A DNA stretch of 64,000 nt from Phenylobacterium sp. (GCF_016124325.1 NZ_WGNY01000022.1:62001-126000), one strand, 5' to 3'; positions 1 to 8,533 are shown, counted from the first letter of the stretch. The notes: generated by a model from the sequence alone, not told the origin. Numbers and translations: made by a program.

Positions 1-73
1 GCAGGTTCATCGGATCGTCGTCGACGTGCAGGACCTTCAGCGGCCTGCCGACATCGCCCGGGTTCTGCGACAC
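1..73 (-). CDS. Response regulator receiver protein, N-terminal fragment cut by window edge
   Basis: Only the first 24 codons are present; the gene continues left of the window. The reading starts at a GTG (71-73) with a GGAG eight bases upstream and has an in-frame stop a little further upstream, so this start is well constrained. The peptide contains KVLHVDDDPMNL, the beta-1 strand plus acidic triad that opens CheY-like receiver domains; its aspartates would bind Mg2+. A histidine kinase gene lies upstream on the same strand (601-2034), so this is a plausible partner regulator, although the intervening 500 bases make co-transcription uncertain. The output domain cannot be seen. Confidence 0.75.
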   Translation of the reverse strand, partial: MSQNPGDVGRPLKVLHVDDDPMNL

Positions 74-318
74 GGGACTGGCTCCGGTGGTCGGCGCGCG
101 GAATGCGCCCGACTGAGCCGCACTCTGGCGAGGGGGATTTTAAGGTAACGCTGACAAGCGTGCTGAATCGCCGTTAACCGCGGAGGATTTCAGCCGTTCA
201 ACTCAAGAAATCCCGACACTACGGCCACGATCGCGGCCTCGCGGAGCAAGGTCGCGCCAGGGTTGTAGAGATATGAGGTTAAGGCCTCCAGGCTGAACCG
301 CGATCTGCTTTGCGCGGT
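74..318. other. Non-coding stretch upstream of the response regulator
   Basis: No convincing intact gene. It contains a 5-bp-arm inverted repeat (ACGCT/AGCGT, 148-161), TTAA-containing sites typical of Caulobacterales promoters, and at 190-318 a 42-codon reading frame without its own start that directly continues the small ORF at 319-420 after its TGA (see findings). Confidence 0.4.
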
Positions 319-420
319 TCAGAATAGACCCGCGACCGCCGCGATCAGTCCAATAGTCGAGGCGGCGAGAGCTACGGTCTCGGTGAGTTTCGACCAGCGA
401 ATGGCGTAGCGGACACGCAT
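319..420 (-). CDS. Candidate 33-residue single-pass membrane protein
   Basis: ATG at 418-420 is preceded at good spacing by a GGAG (six bases away), unusual for a chance ORF. The 33-residue product has a basic start (MRVRYAIRW) followed by a continuous hydrophobic segment of about 20 residues, so a single inner-membrane helix is likely. It sits between the histidine kinase and the response regulator on the same strand, but no family is recognised. The frame stays open for 42 more codons after the TGA at 319-321, so this could also be the first part of a 76-codon gene broken by a nonsense mutation. Support is the ribosome binding site and hydrophobicity only. The 421-600 stretch upstream holds the 3' side of the kinase gene with a weak GCCTGT/ACAGGC hairpin at 581-594. 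Confidence 0.4.
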   Translation of the reverse strand: MRVRYAIRWSKLTETVALAASTIGLIAAVAGLF

Positions 421-600
421 GACAATCTCCGGATGGGGCTCGCCACCCGGACACCCGCCCTCAATGGGGGGAGTTCTTGGGGGACAGGCGGCCGACGCGG
501 TGTTGCGGGGCGAGACGGCCAGTCCGGATGGCGAGAACTCGGAATCCAGTTCTTGTGTGTTTAGTATTTACTGTATTCCGGCCTGTCAACAGGCTCGGCG

Positions 601-2034
601 TCAGTCCGGGGCGGGCGGGCGCGCGCCGAGGGACGCGGTGATGCGGCAGACGACGCCGCCCGGGTCGAAGTCCAGCTCGACCGTCCCGCCGAGCTCGGCG
701 GGGAGGCCCTGGGTGAGCAGCCGGACACCGAAGCCGCCGTGGTCGGGCGCGGCCGTCGGCGGGCCGCCGCTCTCGCGCCATTCCAGATCCAGGCGGTCGC
801 CGGACGCCGACCAGCCGATCCGCACCACGCCGCTCTCGCCGGACAGCGCGCCGTGCTTGAGGGCGTTGGTGGCCAGTTCGTGCAGGGCCATCGCCAGGCC
901 CAGCGCCGTGCGCGCGGGCAGGCGGACCTGCGGCCCCTCGATGACGACCCGGTCCTGCCCGAGCGAGAACGGCGCCAGCGCGCCGGCGACGATCTCGCGA
1001 AGGGCGGCGCCCTCCCAGTTCTCGCGGGTCAGCACGTCGTGGGCGGCCGACAGCGCCACGAGGCGGGCGGTGAACTGCTCGATCGTCTGCTCGGCCGAGC
1101 GGCCGCCGCGCAGGGTCTGCCGCGCGATCGACTGCACCGCTGCCAGGGTGTTCTTCACCCGGTGGTTCAGCTCGTTGATCAGCAGCTTGCGGCGATCCTC
1201 GGCGCGTTTGCGCTCGTCGATGTCGATGGCGGCGCTGAGGGTCTTGGCGATGCGGCCGTCGGGGGTGCGCTCGAAGGCGACGGCGCGGTCGAGCAGCCAG
1301 CGATAGCCGCCATCGCGCCGGCGGATGCGCAACTCGAACTCGCTCACATAGCCGTCGGGATGGGCGGCCAGATCGCGCAGGCGCTCCGTCACCTTGGGCA
1401 GGTCGTCGGGATGGATCAGGGACATGCTCAGCTTGCGGCCGCCGGCGACCATGTCCTCGGTGCTGAAGCCGTAGACCTCCTCGGTGCGCCCGGCCGCCCA
1501 GACCGGAGACCCGGCCTCGAAGTCGAAGATGTAGATGACGCTGGGATTGATCGCGTTGATGTGGGCCAGCCGGGCCTCGTTCTCGCGGATGGCGCGGTCG
1601 ACCGCGTTGGTGTCGGTGACGTCGAGCAGCGTGAGGATCGCGCCGTTGGCCGGTTCACCGCGCGGCTCGACCGAGACGTGGACCTCGCGCGTCTCGCCGC
1701 TGGCGTCGGCCACGCGGAGATCCAGCGCGGATTTCCGGCCCGCCAGGGCGTCGGCGACAGGCGTCTCCAGCGCCCGATAGAGCGTCGGGATGAGCGTCTC
1801 GGCCACCGGAAGGCCCATCGTCGGCGGATCGCGCAGCCAGGGTGCGATGGTCTGGTTGGAGAACTCGGCGCGCCCTTCGCTGCTGATCGTCATGACGCCC
1901 CAGGGCGCGTTGTTGACCATTCGGAAGAGGCTGGCGCGGTCGATGACCGGCTTGGCGGCCAGCTGGGACTCAAGGTCGGCCACCCGGGCGGCCAGGCGCG
2001 CGTTCTCGGCCTTCAGATCCTGGATATCGGACAT
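601..2034 (-). CDS. PAS-domain HWE-family sensor histidine kinase
   Basis: A 477-residue cytoplasmic kinase. Residues 5-30 form a short coiled coil, a first PAS-like domain spans about 33-140 and a second PAS/PAC unit about 155-280 (ending IDERKRAEDRR). The phosphoacceptor box ELNHRVKNTLA puts the histidine at about 291. The ATPase part has the N box HELATNALKHGAL (about 385-397), the WRE triad (about 419-421) and a glycine-rich HGGFGVRLL. These are hallmarks of the HWE/HisKA_2 subfamily common in alphaproteobacteria. The chosen ATG (2032-2034) has a GGGAG just upstream; a longer frame to 2127 adds residues that do not resemble the family and overlaps the divergent gene's start. No membrane segment, so a soluble redox, light or metabolite signal is plausible. 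The likely partner is the receiver protein at 1-73. Confidence 0.88.
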   Translation of the reverse strand: MSDIQDLKAENARLAARVADLESQLAAKPVIDRASLFRMVNNAPWGVMTISSEGRAEFSNQTIAPWLRDPPTMGLPVAETLIPTLYRALETPVADALAGRKSALDLRVADASGETREVHVSVEPRGEPANGAILTLLDVTDTNAVDRAIRENEARLAHINAINPSVIYIFDFEAGSPVWAAGRTEEVYGFSTEDMVAGGRKLSMSLIHPDDLPKVTERLRDLAAHPDGYVSEFELRIRRRDGGYRWLLDRAVAFERTPDGRIAKTLSAAIDIDERKRAEDRRKLLINELNHRVKNTLAAVQSIARQTLRGGRSAEQTIEQFTARLVALSAAHDVLTRENWEGAALREIVAGALAPFSLGQDRVVIEGPQVRLPARTALGLAMALHELATNALKHGALSGESGVVRIGWSASGDRLDLEWRESGGPPTAAPDHGGFGVRLLTQGLPAELGGTVELDFDPGGVVCRITASLGARPPAPD

Positions 2035-2119
2035 GGCTCCCGGCCAGCGGCTGCGCGCGCGAAGGTAGCGTGACCGTCGTTTCGTGGCGAGGATAGGTTG
2101 ATCCCGGAGGTCGCCCCCA

Positions 2120-2488
2120 ATGATCAAGCTGACATTCTGCCTCGTTCGCCTGCCGCACCTGACCCGCGAGGCGTTCCAGGCCTACTGGTTCGATAGGCAC
2201 GGCCCGCTGGTGGCCAGCGTGGCGGCCGAGCTCGGCATCCGCCGCTACGTGCAGTGCCACAGCCTGCCGCCGGAGGTCCACGCGGGCCTGCGGGCCAGCC
2301 GCGAGGCCCCGCCGGAGTTCGACGGGGTGGCCGAGCTGTGGTTCGACAGCCTGGAGGCGGTGCTGGAAAACGGCCGCCGGCCTGAGGCCCAGGCGGCGGG
2401 CCAGCTGCTGCTGGAGGACGAACGGAAATTCATCGACCTGCCGCGCTCGCCCCTCTGGTGGGGCGAGGAGCGGGTGGTGGTGGGCTAG
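2120..2488 (+). CDS. EthD-domain (dimeric alpha-beta barrel) protein
   Basis: A 122-residue protein beginning MIKLTFCLVRLPHLTREAF and continuing with YWFDRHGPLV, the signature of EthD-family small dimeric alpha+beta barrel proteins, which bind or process hydrophobic ring compounds or act as accessory factors in degradation pathways. Length fits one domain. A GGAGG lies nine bases before the ATG. It is divergent from the histidine kinase with an 85-base intergenic region. No adjacent catabolic genes are seen, so substrate is unknown. Convergent with the gene at 2498-2896. Confidence 0.78.
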   Translation: MIKLTFCLVRLPHLTREAFQAYWFDRHGPLVASVAAELGIRRYVQCHSLPPEVHAGLRASREAPPEFDGVAELWFDSLEAVLENGRRPEAQAAGQLLLEDERKFIDLPRSPLWWGEERVVVG

Positions 2489-2497
2489 ACCCGAAAT

Positions 2498-2896
2498 CTA
2501 GCAGGGATAGCGGCGCTCGATCGTCACGCGGCGCTGGATGTAGGGATCCCAGACCCGTTCGCGCGTGGTGCAGACCCGCGGGCGGCGGGGCTCGTAGTAG
2601 CCGCCGTAGTAGCTGTCGTAGCGGGGGTCGTAGGAATAGCCGCCGTAGTAGCCGCGGCTGGAGTAGCTGTCGCGCCGGTCGCGCCGGTCGTGATCGCCGC
2701 CGGAGAGCGCCGCGCCGATGGCCAGGCCCGCGATGCCCGCGACCACGGCCGCGGCGGCCACGTCGCCCTTGTCGCTGTGGTGACGCCGATAGTCGTGGCG
2801 GTAGCGGTAGGAATCGGCCGCGGCGGGCGTGGCCGTCGCGGCCACCGCGCCGGCGGCGGTGAGGGCGGCGAGCGTCGTGGCCAGGAACTTGCGCAT
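2498..2896 (-). CDS. Exported glycine-zipper, Tyr/Arg-rich small protein
   Basis: A 132-residue protein with a clear Sec signal peptide (MRKFLATTLAALTAAGAVAA, cleavage near AAA-DS at about 27), a glycine/alanine hydrophobic zipper (about 46-67, VVAGIAGLAIGAAL) and a tyrosine-, aspartate- and arginine-rich tail with repeated YGG/SYYGG units ending in a cysteine-containing segment. An AAGGAG six bases before the ATG fixes the start. Glycine-zipper envelope proteins of this size are common in Caulobacterales and are thought to sit in or on a membrane, but their role is unknown. No operon partner is evident. Confidence 0.75.
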   Translation of the reverse strand: MRKFLATTLAALTAAGAVAATATPAAADSYRYRHDYRRHHSDKGDVAAAAVVAGIAGLAIGAALSGGDHDRRDRRDSYSSRGYYGGYSYDPRYDSYYGGYYEPRRPRVCTTRERVWDPYIQRRVTIERRYPC

Positions 2897-2974
2897 GATC
2901 GTCTCCTTGTCGCCGCCCAGTTCAACGCCTGGCCGCTGAACCGCGCCTGAACGGCCTCGTCAGGGAGCGGGCGA

Positions 2975-4633
2975 TCAGCGGCGCTGGGCGGCGCTCCCGG
3001 CGCGGATGGCCTTGAACTCGGAGTCGGCGTTCCAGTCGGGCCAGCGCTCGGAGTTCGCCAGGGCCTTGCCGGCCTCGAAGGCGAGCTGGGCGTCGGCCGC
3101 GGCCCCGCGATAGTCCTGGTCGGCCGACCAGCGGTCGCAGGGCTGGTGGTAGCAGTGGGCGGTGTAGGCTTCGACCCAGGCGTCGCCGGCCGTCCGGCCG
3201 CCCTGAACGAGGTCGGCGCCGCCGCCCAGGCCCATGAAGAGCAGGGTGGGCACCCCGCGCTTGGCCAGCGAGAAGTGGTCGGCCCGGTAGAAGAGCGCGC
3301 GGTCGGGCTTGGGGTCGGGGGTGATCGTGCGGTCGTGGGCGGCGGCCACGGCGGCCAGACCGCGTTCGAGCTGGTTCTGGCCCGCGCCCACCAGGACCAT
3401 GTCGTGCGCCGGCCCGGCGGTCTGGAGGACGTCGAAGGTGTAGCTGCCGGCCATCTTCGCGAGCGTATCGCCGGCGTGTTCGGCCCAGTACTCGCTGCCC
3501 AGCAGGCCGCGCTCCTCGCCCGTCCAGGCGGCGAAGAGGATGGTGCGTTCGGGCGGCGGGCCGGCCTTGAAGGCCCGCGCGGTCTCGATCACGGCGGCGA
3601 CGCCGACCGCGTCGTCGACGGCCCCGGCGCGGATGGTGGCGCCGGTGGCGTCGGGCGGGCCGAGGCCATAGGCGTCCCAGTGGGCGCCGTAGAGGATGGT
3701 CTCGTCGGGCCGCTTGGCGCCGGGCAGTGCGGCCAGGACGTTGTGGCTGACCAGCTTGGTGAAGCTGTTGCGATAGGCCGCGGAGAAGGTTGCGCCTTTC
3801 AGCTCCACGGGGCGGAAGGCGGCGGTGCGGGCCCGGGCCTTCTCGGCCTCGAAGTCGAGCCCGCACTCGCGGAACAGCTCGACGGCGAGGTCGCGCTGGA
3901 TCCAGCCCTGGAGCAGCAGGCGCGCCTTGGCCGGATCGTCGCGCACGACGTCGTAGCTCTCGCCGCCGCCGGCGATGACGGTGCTCCAGCCGTAAGCGGC
4001 GCCGGCGGTCTCGTGGACGATGAGCACGCCCAGCGCGCCGCGGCGCACGGCCTCCTCGTACTTGTAGACCCAGCGCGCGTAGAAGGTGGCCGCCTTGCCG
4101 CCGAACTTGCCGGCCACCGGATCGCCGGGCTGGGCCTCGAAGTCGGGGTCGTTGATCAGGACCAGCGCGATCTTGCCCTTGAGGTCGTAGCCCTTGAAGT
4201 CGTCCCAGCCGCGTTCCGGGGCGGTGACCCCGTAGCCCACGAACACCAGCGGCGCGTCGGTGATGGAGACTTGCGGGACCGGCCGCTGGGTCTCTATCCT
4301 GAGGTCGGCGGGTTCGTGCAGGACCTTGGACCGGCCGTTCACGGTCAGGGCGTAGGCGCCGCCGGGCTCGGTCTGGAACCGATAGAGCGGGACCTCCTCG
4401 GTCCAGCCGCCGTGGTCGCCGGCCGGGGTCAGGCCCAGCGCCTGGAACTGGCCGACGATGAAGTCGATGGTCTTCTGCTCCCCGGGGCCGCCCGGCGCGC
4501 GGCCGGCGTAGGGGTCGGAGGCCAGCTCGCGGGTGATGTCGGACAGCCGCTGGGGCGAGATGTCCTGGGCCGCGGCGGAGGTGGCGAGGGCGGCCAGCAC
4601 GGCCGCGGCGAGGGTGAGGATCGGACGCAACAT
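2975..4633 (-). CDS. Secreted zinc metallopeptidase, M28 family, with PA-like insert
   Basis: A 552-residue protein starting with a signal peptide (MLRPILTLAAAVLAALATSA, cleaved before QDIS). The middle part (about 130-260) looks like a protease-associated domain carried by many M28 enzymes. The catalytic domain has GAHWDAYG (His at about 318), AVDDAVG and TGEERGLLGSEYWA, which supply two co-catalytic zinc ligands and the general-base glutamate of the M28 family. A C-terminal HCYHQPCDRW segment is typical of the proteobacterial subgroup. It should act as an aminopeptidase or carboxypeptidase-like enzyme in the periplasm. The ATG at 4631-4633 was chosen because it begins the signal sequence; the frame runs open for hundreds of codons upstream without a matching domain. 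Confidence 0.88.
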   Translation of the reverse strand: MLRPILTLAAAVLAALATSAAAQDISPQRLSDITRELASDPYAGRAPGGPGEQKTIDFIVGQFQALGLTPAGDHGGWTEEVPLYRFQTEPGGAYALTVNGRSKVLHEPADLRIETQRPVPQVSITDAPLVFVGYGVTAPERGWDDFKGYDLKGKIALVLINDPDFEAQPGDPVAGKFGGKAATFYARWVYKYEEAVRRGALGVLIVHETAGAAYGWSTVIAGGGESYDVVRDDPAKARLLLQGWIQRDLAVELFRECGLDFEAEKARARTAAFRPVELKGATFSAAYRNSFTKLVSHNVLAALPGAKRPDETILYGAHWDAYGLGPPDATGATIRAGAVDDAVGVAAVIETARAFKAGPPPERTILFAAWTGEERGLLGSEYWAEHAGDTLAKMAGSYTFDVLQTAGPAHDMVLVGAGQNQLERGLAAVAAAHDRTITPDPKPDRALFYRADHFSLAKRGVPTLLFMGLGGGADLVQGGRTAGDAWVEAYTAHCYHQPCDRWSADQDYRGAAADAQLAFEAGKALANSERWPDWNADSEFKAIRAGSAAQRR

Positions 4634-4753
4634 CCCCGATGTATAATCGTTGCGTCGGCCCCGGCGCCACCTCGCGGCAGGCTTTGCGTTCCCAAGTATG
4701 CGGTTGCGACGGCCGGCCCGAAGGGCGACAAGCGGTGTGCGAAGAGAGGGAAC

Positions 4754-5182
4754 ATGAGCGGTTCGACGGACAAGCTGTTGGCCGCGGCCGAACGGGCCGG
4801 GCGCAATCCGGTCCCGCTTGCGCTGCTCGGCCTTGGCGCGGCGTGGGTGGTCTTCGACCAGATCCAGCGCAATTCGAGCGGCGTGAAGCCGGCCGGATAT
4901 TTCGACATATACGAGGGCTACGACCCGAACGAGGACGCCCAGGGCCGCCTGGCGACTCGGCTGGCGACGGCGAAGGCGAAGATCGCGGGCGCCGTGGACC
5001 AGGCCAGGGCCGGGGCCTCCAGCCTGGCGCGCTCGGTGCGCGCGGCCGGCTTCCGCACCTCGGTGCGCCGCCGCCTGGGCGCGCCGGTCGAGGCCGAGGC
5101 GCTGGCCGCCGGCCTGGTAGGCTTCGCCATCGGGCTGGCGATCGGCTTCGGACTCGGGGCGCGGAGCCGCGCCGAGGACTAG
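4754..5182 (+). CDS. Small helical membrane-associated protein, function unknown
   Basis: A 142-residue protein divergent from the M28 peptidase. It has a hydrophobic segment near the N terminus (VPLALLGLGAAWVVF, about 20-34), an alanine-rich helical middle (about 60-105, TAKAKIAGAVDQARAGASSL) and a second glycine-rich hydrophobic segment near the C terminus (GLVGFAIGLAIGFGLG) followed by a charged end. This layout resembles ElaB/YqjD or DUF3618-type proteins that tether something to the inner membrane, but the match is structural only. GAGAGGG precedes the ATG. Twelve bases separate it from the downstream cupin gene, so the two are probably co-transcribed. Confidence 0.65.
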   Translation: MSGSTDKLLAAAERAGRNPVPLALLGLGAAWVVFDQIQRNSSGVKPAGYFDIYEGYDPNEDAQGRLATRLATAKAKIAGAVDQARAGASSLARSVRAAGFRTSVRRRLGAPVEAEALAAGLVGFAIGLAIGFGLGARSRAED

Positions 5183-5194
5183 GGGAACGGCCGG

Positions 5195-5647
5195 ATGCCG
5201 AAGGTCGATCTCCATGCGGTTCCGGAACGCAAGGGGACCGGCTATCCGCCGGAGTTCAACGGACCCTGCGCCGAACGTATCCGGCAGCGGCTGGGCGACG
5301 CCGGCGGGCTGGCCGACTTCGGGGTCAACCTCATGCGCCTGCCGCCCGGAAACTGGTCGAGCCAGCGCCACTGGCACAGCCATGAGGACGAGTTCGTCTA
5401 TGTGTTGGAAGGCGAACTGACGCTGGTCGAGGACGGTGGCGAGACGGTGCTGCGGGCCGGCGACTGCGCGGCTTTCCCGAAGAACACCGGCGACGGCCAC
5501 CACCTGATCAACCGCGGCGACGCGACGGCGGTCTATCTGGAAGTGGGCTCGCGCCAGCCCGACGACGTCACCGTCTGCTCCGACATCGACATGATGAGCG
5601 CCAACGCCGACGGCCGGTTCACCCGCAAGGACGGGACGCCGTACTAG
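5195..5647 (+). CDS. Cupin-domain protein
   Basis: A 150-residue single-domain cupin. Motif 1 is RHWHSHEDEFVYVLEGE and motif 2 is around AFPKNTGDGHHLINRG; together they provide the histidines and glutamate that bind a metal in this fold. Relatives are often annotated as auxin-binding-like or mannose-6-phosphate-isomerase-like cupins; the substrate cannot be deduced. It follows the membrane protein gene by 12 bases with an AGGGGAACGG Shine-Dalgarno region, suggesting one operon. A large imperfect inverted repeat lies just downstream and could end the transcript. Confidence 0.8.
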   Translation: MPKVDLHAVPERKGTGYPPEFNGPCAERIRQRLGDAGGLADFGVNLMRLPPGNWSSQRHWHSHEDEFVYVLEGELTLVEDGGETVLRAGDCAAFPKNTGDGHHLINRGDATAVYLEVGSRQPDDVTVCSDIDMMSANADGRFTRKDGTPY

Positions 5648-5675
5648 GGCAGGGACTCAATTCGGCGATTCTCGC

Positions 5676-5801
5676 CGTCATCGCCCGGCTTGTCCGGGCG
5701 ACCTATGAACACGGACATCGGTCAGTTTGGCGGCGGCGATGCGGCGTTCCGGCTTGCACGCCCGGTGTTCATGGGTGGCCCGGACGAGCCGGGCCATGAC
5801 G
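5676..5801. repeat. Long imperfect inverted repeat (REP-like intergenic element)
   Basis: Left arm 5676-5714 begins CGTCATCGCCCGGCTTGTCC; right arm 5762-5801, read on the other strand, begins CGTCATGGCCCGGCTCGTCC. About 40 bases pair with few mismatches around a loop of about 47 bases. Each arm also contains an internal CCCGG/CCGGG hairpin. It lies between the convergent ends of the cupin gene and copB, where it could serve as a bidirectional transcript-stabilising or terminating structure. The arrangement is that of dispersed palindromic elements of alphaproteobacteria; copy number cannot be judged from one window. Confidence 0.75.
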
Positions 5802-5875
5802 ATTTGTAATATTTTCAAACCGTTGCGCGGGTCTTCGGCGTGGCGCTCGGGACGAGCGGTGTTGGGGGGGAGGCC

Positions 5876-6790
5876 CTAGAACCAGGCCCTGAGCCCCACC
5901 ACGAAGCGGGTCTGCTCGACGCCGCGCCCGGCGGCGCGGGCGAAGTCGGCGGTGTCGCCGAAGCTGCGCTCCCAGTTGATCCCGACATAGGGCGCGAACT
6001 CGGGCTGGATCGCGTAGCGCAGCCGCAGGCCCAGTTCGAGATCGGACAGGCCCGAGCCCACGCCGGTCGCCGGAACGTCCTGGGCCGCCAGGTTGGCCTC
6101 GGCGCGCGGCTCCAGGATCAGCCGTTGCGTCAGGCGCAGGTCGTACGAACCCTCCAGGCGCGCCAGCAGGTCGCCCTTGTCGGACAGGAAGGCCGTCGCC
6201 TCGACGTCGAACCAGTAGGGCGCGACGCCTTCGATCCCGAGCGCGGCGTAGGTGCGGCGGGGGCGCGGCTGGAAGTCCTGGCGGACGCCGGCGACGACCT
6301 CGAAGTTCGGGCCGATCGCGTGGCTGTAGAGCGCCTGGATCTCGGCCTTCTCCAGATCGCCGCGTTCGCCTTCGCCCTCGGTCTTGAGCTGGAAGCGGTC
6401 GATGTCGCCGCCGAAGGACGCGCGGCCGCGCCAGCGGTAGCCGTCGCCCGAGGGCCGGTATTCGGCGGTCTCGATCATCACCCGCGACCAGGAGATGTCG
6501 CCGTGCTCGCGGCGCAGGGTCTCGCGCGCGGCGGCCATGTCGGCGGCCGGGAAGATGGCGTCGGCGGCGTGATCGGTCGGGACCGGCGGCGGGGACGTGT
6601 CGGTCGCGGCGGGCGCGACCGGGGCCATGTGGTGATGGGCGTGCGGGTCCATCGCCGGCGTCTCGGGAGGCGGCGCGCTCTGGGCGGGCGGCATATGGTG
6701 GCCCGCGTGCGGGTCGGGTGGCGCATCGGCGGTCTGGGCGGCGGCGGACGTCGCGAACGCGGCGGCGGCCAGGGCGGCGAGCGTTCTCAT
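5876..6790 (-). CDS. copB: Copper resistance outer-membrane protein CopB
   Basis: A 304-residue protein with a signal peptide (MRTLAALAAAAFATSAAAQ), then a histidine/methionine/proline-rich copper-binding region with two related units (DPHAGHHM and DPHAHHHM, residues about 26-56), then an amphipathic beta-barrel domain of the CopB family running to a C-terminal aromatic residue (RAWF). It would sequester or pass copper at the outer membrane. Its ATG overlaps the stop codon of the multicopper oxidase gene (ATGA, 6787-6790), giving the classic copA-copB order with coupled translation. Confidence 0.93.
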   Translation of the reverse strand: MRTLAALAAAAFATSAAAQTADAPPDPHAGHHMPPAQSAPPPETPAMDPHAHHHMAPVAPAATDTSPPPVPTDHAADAIFPAADMAAARETLRREHGDISWSRVMIETAEYRPSGDGYRWRGRASFGGDIDRFQLKTEGEGERGDLEKAEIQALYSHAIGPNFEVVAGVRQDFQPRPRRTYAALGIEGVAPYWFDVEATAFLSDKGDLLARLEGSYDLRLTQRLILEPRAEANLAAQDVPATGVGSGLSDLELGLRLRYAIQPEFAPYVGINWERSFGDTADFARAAGRGVEQTRFVVGLRAWF

Positions 6791-8493
6791 GCGGCCTCGC
6801 CGGGCAGGGGACGGACGGTCACCACGCGGAACATGCCGGCGTGCATGTGCAGCAGCATGTGGCAGTGGAAGGCCCAGTCGCCGGGCGCATCGGCGGTGAG
6901 GTCGAAGGTGGCGCGGCCGCCCGGCATGACGTTGACCGTGTGCTTGCGCGGCAGGCGGCCGTCGTGGCCGTTGACCAGCTCGAAGAAGTGGCCGTGCAGG
7001 TGGATCGGGTGGTTCATCATGGTGTCGTTGACGAGCGTGACGCGCACCCGCTCGTTCAGGCGGAAGGGGATCGGCTCGGCGCGGTCGCTGTATTTCACCC
7101 CGTCGAACGACCACATGAACCGCTCCATGTTGCCGGTCAGGTGGACCTCGAGGGATCGCGACGGCGGCCGTGGATCGGGGTTGGGCCGTAGCGCCACGAG
7201 ATCGGTGTAGACCAGCACCCGACCGGGCGCCTCGGCGAGGCCCGTGCCACGCTCGCCGGTGCGGTCGACGGGCATGGGGGCGATCATCTGCACGCCGGGG
7301 CCCAGCTTCACCTGCGGCGCATTGGCCGGGTTGAGCATCGACATGTCCATCTGCATGTCGCCGTGCCCGCTCATGTCCATGCCCATGTCGCGCATGGTCA
7401 GGACGGGCCGGGGGCGTAGCGGCGGGACCTCGGCCGACATGCCGGGGCGCGGAGCCAGGGTGGCGCGGGCGCGGCCCGAACCGTCGGCGGCCTCGGCGAT
7501 CAGGCTGTAGGCGCGGTCGTCGCGCGGGGTGACGACGACGTCGAAGGTCTCGGCGTTGGCGATCTGGAACTCGTCGACCTCGATGGGCTGGACGTCCTGG
7601 CCGTCGGCCTGGACGACCGTCATCGGCAGGCCCGGGATGCGGACATTGAAGATCGTCATGGCGCCGGCGTTGACGAACCGCAGGCGCACGCGCTCGCCGG
7701 GGCGGAACAGGCCGGTCCAGTTGTCGGCGGGGCCGTGGCCGTTGGCGAGGTAGCTATAGGTCGCGCCGCCGACGTCGAGGATGTCGGTGGGGTCCATGCG
7801 CATGCGGGCCCATTCCATCCGCTCGGCCAGCGGCTGGTCCTGGCCGGCCAGCAGGCCCGCGACGGTCTGCTTCTGTCGGTTGAAATAGCCGGACTGCTGC
7901 TTGAGCTTCTCGATCAGCTTGTGGGGATGCATGAAGCTGTAGTCCGACAGCACGACCACGTGCTCGCGGTCGCAGGCGACCGGATCGTCGCCGGCCGGGT
8001 CGATGATGAGCGGCGCGTAGTGGCCCACCAGCTCCTGCAGGCCCGAGTGGCTGTGGAACCAGTAGGTTCCGGCGTGGGTGGGGGTGAACTCGTAGACGAA
8101 GGTCTCGCCGGGCTTGATCCCCGGGAAGCTGAGGCCGGGCACGCCGTCCATCTGGAAGGGCACCAGCACGCCGTGCCAGTGGATCGAGGTGTCCTCGTCC
8201 AGGTGGTTGGTGACGGCGATCCGGACCTTGCGGCCCTCCTTCAGGCGGATCAGGGGGCCGGGAACCGAGCCGTTGATCGCCACAGCGTGGCCGGCGCGGC
8301 CGTCGACGCTGAGCGGCGCGTGGCCGATGGCGAGCGCGATTTCGTCGCCGGAGAGGGCGGCGGGCGCGGTCGCGCCGGGGGCCTGGGCGCGGGCCCAGGC
8401 AGGCAGGAGGGCCGAGAGGGCCCCGCCGCCGCCGAGCGCCGCGGCGGCGCGCAGGAGATGGCGACGGTCGAGTGCATTTGCGCTAGGGCGCAT
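6787..8493 (-). CDS. copA: Periplasmic multicopper oxidase CopA (copper resistance)
   Basis: A 568-residue laccase-like enzyme that oxidises Cu(I) to Cu(II) in the periplasm. A twin-arginine signal (DRRHLLRAAAALGG) is followed by three cupredoxin domains. Copper ligands are visible in HWHG, WFHSHSG, HPIHLHGHFF and HCHMLLHMHAGM. A methionine-rich stretch (MRDMGMDMSGHGDMQMDMSM, about 370-395), typical of CopA/CueO for binding Cu(I), precedes the third domain. The start is supported by the Tat signal and an AGGA upstream. It is translationally coupled to copB and divergent from the PepSY gene with only 40 bases between starts. No CsoR-type operator is obvious in those 40 bases. Confidence 0.95.
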   Translation of the reverse strand: MRPSANALDRRHLLRAAAALGGGGALSALLPAWARAQAPGATAPAALSGDEIALAIGHAPLSVDGRAGHAVAINGSVPGPLIRLKEGRKVRIAVTNHLDEDTSIHWHGVLVPFQMDGVPGLSFPGIKPGETFVYEFTPTHAGTYWFHSHSGLQELVGHYAPLIIDPAGDDPVACDREHVVVLSDYSFMHPHKLIEKLKQQSGYFNRQKQTVAGLLAGQDQPLAERMEWARMRMDPTDILDVGGATYSYLANGHGPADNWTGLFRPGERVRLRFVNAGAMTIFNVRIPGLPMTVVQADGQDVQPIEVDEFQIANAETFDVVVTPRDDRAYSLIAEAADGSGRARATLAPRPGMSAEVPPLRPRPVLTMRDMGMDMSGHGDMQMDMSMLNPANAPQVKLGPGVQMIAPMPVDRTGERGTGLAEAPGRVLVYTDLVALRPNPDPRPPSRSLEVHLTGNMERFMWSFDGVKYSDRAEPIPFRLNERVRVTLVNDTMMNHPIHLHGHFFELVNGHDGRLPRKHTVNVMPGGRATFDLTADAPGDWAFHCHMLLHMHAGMFRVVTVRPLPGEAA

Positions 8494-8533
8494 TGTGGAA
8501 GGTCCTGGAGTCGAGAAGGGCCGGGGAGGGCGG

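Noticed and set aside
203..454. An 83-codon minus-strand ORF
   Set aside because: It overlaps in another frame the 33-codon ORF that has a better ribosome binding site and a membrane helix; its own sequence is Arg/Gly-rich shadow type.
739..2073. A 444-codon plus-strand frame opposite the histidine kinase
   Set aside because: The kinase on the other strand has all family motifs; this frame has none and lacks a ribosome binding site.
5840..7210. Plus-strand frame opposite copB and part of copA
   Set aside because: Shadow of two genes with intact copper-binding motifs.
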